From Hygrocybe punicea (lineage: Eukaryota > Basidiomycota > Agaricomycetes > Agaricales > Hygrophoraceae): a DNA stretch of 64,000 nt. Location: the NCBI GenBank assembly GCA_963556145.1, contig OY744470.1, forward strand, positions 4,030,001 to 4,094,000. Reading direction: 5' to 3'. Both the position numbers and the translations under genes were made by a program. Position 1 is the stretch's first letter. Each line of letters begins with the position of its first letter. Shown one piece after another: positions 59,745 through 64,000 of the stretch. Under the pieces are notes generated by a model that was not told the origin of the DNA, made no database searches, and was given only the letters and a program-made list of their open reading frames with translations.

Positions 59745-61045
59745 TAGTGTTGCCGTAGTTCGGTTCCGAACCTAGCCGAACCCGGTTCAAACCCCGAACC
59801 GAACCCGAGGTTCAGTCTAAGTTCAGCCAAGTGCTGAACCGGACTGCGGGTTCAGTTCCGGGTTTCAAGGCCCGCCGGATTTCCTGAACGGCTCCAAACC
59901 GCGTCCAAACCGCGAACGCAGCTATTTTTACGGTATTTATTTCATTTGTTTTTCGTATTTCTTGACTTACTATTTCGTGTTAAATGGTATCATGTGACCG
60001 GCCGTGACCGTGTAGCTTTCACGCAACACAACATCAACACGCAACACAACATCAACACTCAATGCGAAGGTCAGTTTCAAGCTTTTCTTAACTTTACTAA
60101 TGTCATTTGCGACAGGGAACTCGACCGCGACCACGTCGCGGCCACACCCATCTTGGCACAAGATGGATGCCAACGCCAACCCAATGCCAACGGACGTGTG
60201 ACAGCTGCAACACCACCACCACCACCACCACCACCACCAGCGGCGGCAACAGAAATGGGAACGGCTATGGCAACCAGGCAACGACGATGGCAACGGCCAG
60301 CAGCAGCAGCAACAGCAGAAGCAGCAGCAGCAGCAATAGAAGCAGCAGCACTGGCAGCAACGGCAGCAGCAACAGAAGCAGCAGCGCCGGCAGCAACGGA
60401 TGCGCGACAGCTGCAACACCACCACCACCACCACCACCACTACCACCAGCGGCGGCAACAACAACGGCAACGACAACCACGACGGCCAGCAGCAGCAGCA
60501 GCAGCAACGGCAACAGCAACGGCAGCGGCAGCAGCAACGGCCACGACAGCAGCGGCAGCAGTGGCAGCAGCAACGGCGACGGCAGCAGGAGCAGCGCCGG
60601 CAGCGGCAGCAACGACGGCAGCAACGACGGCAGCAGTGACGGCAGCAGCAGCAACGGCGGCAACGGCGGCAACGGCGGCAACAGCAGCAACGCCACGGCA
60701 ATGGCAGCAGCAGCAACAACGCCAACGGCAGCAGCAACAGCAGCAACGCGACGGCAGCAGCAGCAGCAGCAGCACCGGACGGCTCCCCCGCAGCCCAACT
60801 ACCTCGCGAAGTGTAGCGCCGTATCAATTGATACGTGCCTGCCATTCGCGAGGAGAACGGAGCTCACGGGGTGAGCCAACCTCGGTCTGGGTTCAGACGC
60901 GGTCTGAACCCAGACCGAACGCGGCGAGACGGTTCAATGCCGTCCGGGTCCAGGTTTGGCCATGCGCCAAACCGGACCCGAAGTTCAGTTCGCGGTTCCG
61001 CCAAAAAGGCTCGGAACCGGACCGAACTGAACTTCGGCAACACTA
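59745..61045. mobile_element. Non-autonomous hAT element carrying a trinucleotide array
   Basis: A 1301-bp element with inverted ends TAGTGTTGCCG at 59745 and CGGCAACACTA at 61045 and an exact 8-bp duplication GGATCTGT (59737-59744 and 61046-61053), the hAT signature. Subterminal DNA is rich in CCGAACC/GGTTCGG words. The centre is a long GCA/CAG/CAC-type array. It has no transposase and must be moved by one made elsewhere. Confidence 0.93.
60184..60780. repeat. Imperfect CAG/GCA/CAC/CGG trinucleotide array
   Basis: About 600 bp of interrupted CAGCAG, GCAACG, CACCAC and GGCAGC triplets. All frames are open on both strands and translate as Gln, Ala, Ser/Asn or Leu/Cys-rich runs; none is a credible protein. 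A palindrome TATCAATTGATA lies just right of it near 60818-60829. Confidence 0.9.
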
Positions 61046-61129
61046 GGATCTGTGCAAAAGTCTTGGTGCGAGTGGAATGTGGTGGTCTCGTCTAGCTGCG
61101 TGGGTCGAATCGTGCTCTCATCACCACGA

Positions 61130-61285
61130 TGGAGTGGGTCCGAGGCTGCTCACACACGAATGGGGAAGTCACAACGGAATCGGATAGGATATCATAAGAT
61201 GGACTAAGACTAAGACAGGGAATCCTACATAAGGGATCCAACCGTGAGACCTAAGTCACGTGATGGACCAGGCACAACTACTCCA
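61130..61285 (-). repeat. LTR of element B (5' end of element)
   Basis: 156 bp. Followed, in element orientation, by the shared primer-site-like TCGTGGTGATGAGAG (complement of 61115-61129). Confidence 0.9.
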
Positions 61286-61289
61286 ACGA

Positions 61290-61845
61290 TACCCATCTTC
61301 GACCCGACCGTGCAATGCACTTGCCAGACTGCGCACTTGCCTGTTACAGCAAGTGTAGACCCCGAATAGACAATTCTGCACATCACATGATCCGATGACA
61401 AATCATCCGAGTCATCCGGACCCCCTCTATTCCTCAATGACACCCGAGCCTCCAGTTGGATCGCGAGAACATCGACATGAGGACGCCTCATGTGCGCCTC
61501 ATGGTGAACACATGGTGTAGTTGGACATGTTGTGGCTTCATGGTTGTGTTTCTATTTACCTCCCCTCAAGACCAGTCACTATATATACTGTTCTTGTTGT
61601 TGGTTCGGACTTTTTCTTCTTTCCTTTCCTTACGTTTAGTCTGGTTCTTGGGGCAGACTCATCTTGTTTTGGGTAACCCCCACGGCTCGCAATGACATTA
61701 GACCTTGACCCCCCCTTCTAAGCAGTGTTGTCTTAGCTGTAAGCAACAATGAAAGCTGCTGTTCTCCCCTCTGGAACCGATTCCCTGTTAAGTTGATTGT
61801 TGCCGGAGCCTGCTGCAGAAGCGATCCATAACAAGTCTCCACGGA
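61290..61845. other. Unresolved stretch between element B and HECT-like gene
   Basis: A TATA-like ACTATATATACTG at about 61577-61589 and a following T-rich patch could be a promoter or part of a decayed LTR. No gene model. Confidence 0.3.
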
Positions 61846-63359
61846 CCAAATCTCAAGGCACTTGTATTGGATTTCAAAGATTTACTTCGAAATGCTGCAA
61901 ATGATGGTGATTTCACCAACATTCTTTCTCCAGATCGTTCGTTCTATATGTAAGCCTTGCATTTATGTTCTGGTTACTTCCCTGTACTGATATTGGCATA
62001 GTACTGAGCAGAGTGGACGGAGGAACCATGTCCGTTCCATAGGTGATGGAATCGAGCGTGAAGTGATCCACACGGTCTTTGAAGAATATCGTCAAGGAGA
62101 AACGCAGTGGTTCACCTCCCATGCTGATGGACAAGCCACACTGACTACAACCCACACTGTTGCGACAGCTAGACATGTTTCACCCTCTCGAAAGCACAGC
62201 ATGGCGGTTCTCGGGGCGGCTACTGCCCTGTGCCTCATTAATGGCATGTCGACCCCTCCTTTGGATCCTGTCTTTCTTCATTTTCTCATTCACAATTGCG
62301 AACTTGATTCCATAAATCCTGCATTCCTGGGAGAATGGCACCCAGACTTGAAACGAACGATCCAAGATTGGATTAGTCTAGGCCCTGATGGAGATCCATC
62401 GCCATTTCAGATGCATTTTGCAACGTATCATGATCTGCAGGTCAGTTGTGTGTTCAGTGCTGTGCCATTGCCGTTGATTGGGTTTTCCAGGTTGCCTGCT
62501 TGCATGATCGAGATCAAGCATCCCATGATGCACTGGGAGCAGAAATGCTCTATCGGGCTGTAATTGGTTCAGAACTGTGCACCCACCCTGAAATTCAAGC
62601 GTTCCAGAGTGGCTTTCAGCTGCCTTGTCGCAATGGCTTTACCTTTTATGATGTACGTTATTGTATTCTGTTTTCTTCTACAAATCTCTAATTTCGGAAT
62701 GAAAAGGTCACCAAGTCTTGGGATGGTGGCTCAGAAGCCTTTTTGAGGTCCATTTGGGTGCCCCACATGTCCTCATATGAAGCATTTGAGGATCATCTTG
62801 TCCTCTCCGGCCCGCCAGATGTTTATCAACAGCAGCTGCAAAGAGCCCTTGCCGATGACACCATATCTTTTGCCTCACTTTTTGCTGATTTTCTTAAAGG
62901 CAGCGGGATTCCATGTCCTCAACTCTTTGAGGCTGCGAAGGCTCATTTCAATGAAATTGTCGACTTGAGGCACATTGAAACTGATGGATTTTGGGTCCGA
63001 ATGTTTTGTTGGGCAACCACAGGCTCTTACCAATGAGAGGCAGATGCGTCGCAAATCTCTGTATGATTTCATTTATATTTCTGAATGACATCCATTGTTG
63101 ACAATTTCACTAGGTAAAATTTGTTGATGATGATGACGCAGGATACGGCAACAGCCAACTCCGAGTAGCCATGATCCCCCATGGAAAGGTATGCTTTCGA
63201 ACATGCTTCCAGTGCGCTCGCATCCCCGCCACCTATGCAATCCAACTTGCCACGAAAGTCTATTCCTTTGCAGCTGAACCCTACTCCTTCCATGATGCAT
63301 TTGACCATTGGTTGATTTGTGAGACGCTGGCGGCCATAGGTAATCATACCATTGCGTGA
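61846..63359 (+). pseudogene. HECT-like ubiquitin ligase gene of the cluster, one TGA
   Basis: Exons joined by introns near 61949-62000, 62441-62490, 62653-62706 and 63068-63114. The order and motifs resemble a HECT domain: an N-lobe with GAATALCLINGMSTPPLDP and FLIHNCELDSINPAFLG, then WDGGSEAFLRSIWVPHMSSY, then GFWVRMFCWATTGSYQ, and a C-lobe with RTCFQCARIPATY, where the first Cys fits the catalytic Cys of HECT enzymes. HECT ligases take ubiquitin from an E2 onto this Cys and pass it to substrates. An in-frame TGA at 63034-63036 interrupts the frame, again at a place where CGA fits. The 5' end is not resolved. The HECT assignment rests on motif pattern only. Confidence 0.6.
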
Positions 63360-63518
63360 TGGACATAATCAGTTATATACCTATATGTCAGTTTGCTTCA
63401 TTGCTCTTCGCTTTATGCTACGTTTGACATCGCAATCTTATTAATATAATGCTATTGGACTCCCACGGCACCGTGCTTTGTTCATCGACATTTCTATGTT
63501 CTGTAGCATCCAAATTAA

Positions 63519-64000
63519 ATGTCCCAAACACCAGTACCAGCATCAAATGTCAATCTCTTGGATGCTTTTCGTGCCCATTATGTTGCCTTTGAACGACAGG
63601 TAGCAGAAGCTATGACCAGCCCAACCGACTCAACCATCCTGGCAAGACTGGGAGACGATTTGGATACCTACTTGGTTCTAGTGAACGAGGTCTGTCTTCT
63701 GAGCATTGTTGGCACATAATTTAAGTCCACCGTTCCACAGAATATGCATATCTTCGATGCTACTGAACTAGCTACCATTCGCTCAAACCTGAGTATGATG
63801 CAAACTGATGTGAGACTACAGTATCAACAAACTCTGGATGAATCCCACCATGGACGTCCCACAATCGTTGAGCCAGTTTATACCGGACATCGAGGATGCC
63901 CACACTTAGAGATCAATCCAGACTTTCTCCGGTGGGCTTACGCTCTTCGAAGCACATCAGGAATCGCCCGTTTCCTGAATGTTAGTCGAGACACGGTGCG
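63519..64000 (+). CDS. Integrase-like transposase gene, N-terminal part, cut by window end
   Basis: ATG at 63519; exon 1 ends at 63689 and exon 2 begins at 63741. The N-terminal helical region is followed by TGHRGCPHLEINPDFLRWAY and LRSTSGIARFLNVSRDTV, a helix-turn-helix that precedes the DDE integrase-core domain in a widespread agaricomycete gene family. The catalytic core itself would lie beyond 64000 and is not seen. It lies 160 bp after the HECT-like gene in the same direction. Confidence 0.65.

Larger units (their letters stand above)
58216..61285 (-). mobile_element. Non-autonomous LTR element B with nested hAT element
   Basis: LTRs of 156 bp (58216-58371 and 61130-61285) differing at only two sites, 4-bp duplication ACGA at 58212-58215 and 61286-61289. 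It runs opposite to element A: read on the minus strand it starts TGGAGTAGTTGTGCCTGG, close to element A. It also keeps CACGTGAC, TCGTGGTGATGAGAG after the 5' LTR, GCGACGAGGGCGTCGC and a GGGGCACT junction. Without the inserted hAT it would be about 1.76 kb. No retroelement proteins are encoded. Confidence 0.9.

Noticed and set aside
59970..60874. Long Leu/Cys-, Gln- and Ser/Asn-rich open frames
   Set aside because: They are all translations of one trinucleotide array, open on both strands in all frames.
46184..61285. Elements A and B as retrozymes with hammerhead ribozymes in the LTR
   Set aside because: The LTRs lack the CTGATGA and GAAA core pair in the right order; CCTGATGT in A is not followed by the other core parts.

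Overview
The window reads as nuclear DNA of a filamentous basidiomycete, most likely an agaricomycete. Genes carry many short introns of about 50-80 bp with GT-AG borders. Several families are typical of mushrooms: a DUF6533 membrane protein, a Crinkler protein with a fungal-type kinase, a tnp2-type DNA transposon, an integrase-like transposase gene, and a giant DUF6606/DUF3638/DUF3645 protein. No rRNA, tRNA or CRISPR array was seen.

Layout. 0.5-5.9 kb: a decayed Ty1/copia retrotransposon with both LTRs and a 5-bp target duplication. 5.9-15.5 kb: gene-poor DNA with hAT end relics, a 44-bp minisatellite, an 815-bp foldback element and a 2-kb element with GGTCTGG-rich ends. 15.6-20.9 kb: a Crinkler-kinase gene (minus strand) with a 3.06-kb Tc1/mariner element in one intron; that element carries a second, unrelated gene beside its transposase. 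21-28 kb: ordinary genes, namely the ERV14/cornichon cargo receptor, a SAP/F-box/ankyrin-like protein, a coiled-coil protein and a 2-hydroxyacid dehydrogenase. 28-30.6 kb: a frameshifted MOV10/SDE3-like RNA helicase. 30.65-36.62 kb: a two-gene DNA transposon with a tnp2-type transposase and an AT-hook protein, 15-bp inverted ends and a 7-bp target duplication. 36.8-48.2 kb: the giant DUF3638 gene, broken near its N-terminus by a 1.9-kb non-autonomous LTR element. 49-54 kb: a DUF6533 membrane protein, a LARGE-like glycosyltransferase and an N-acetylglucosamine kinase. 54.4-64 kb: same-strand genes that include a HECT-like ubiquitin ligase gene and an integrase-like gene cut by the window end; a second LTR element of the 46-kb family lies between them and itself holds a hAT element filled with a trinucleotide array.

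Three themes stand out. First, elements are nested: hAT in LTR element in a mobile-type gene cluster, Tc1 in a Crinkler intron, LTR element in a coding exon. Second, at least three DNA elements or clusters appear to carry accessory genes beside a transposase. Third, most inactivating changes fit one pattern: in-frame TGA where Arg CGA would fit, and catalytic Asp changed to Asn next to a former CpG. This suggests cytosine-methylation-driven decay, while housekeeping genes in the same window stay open.
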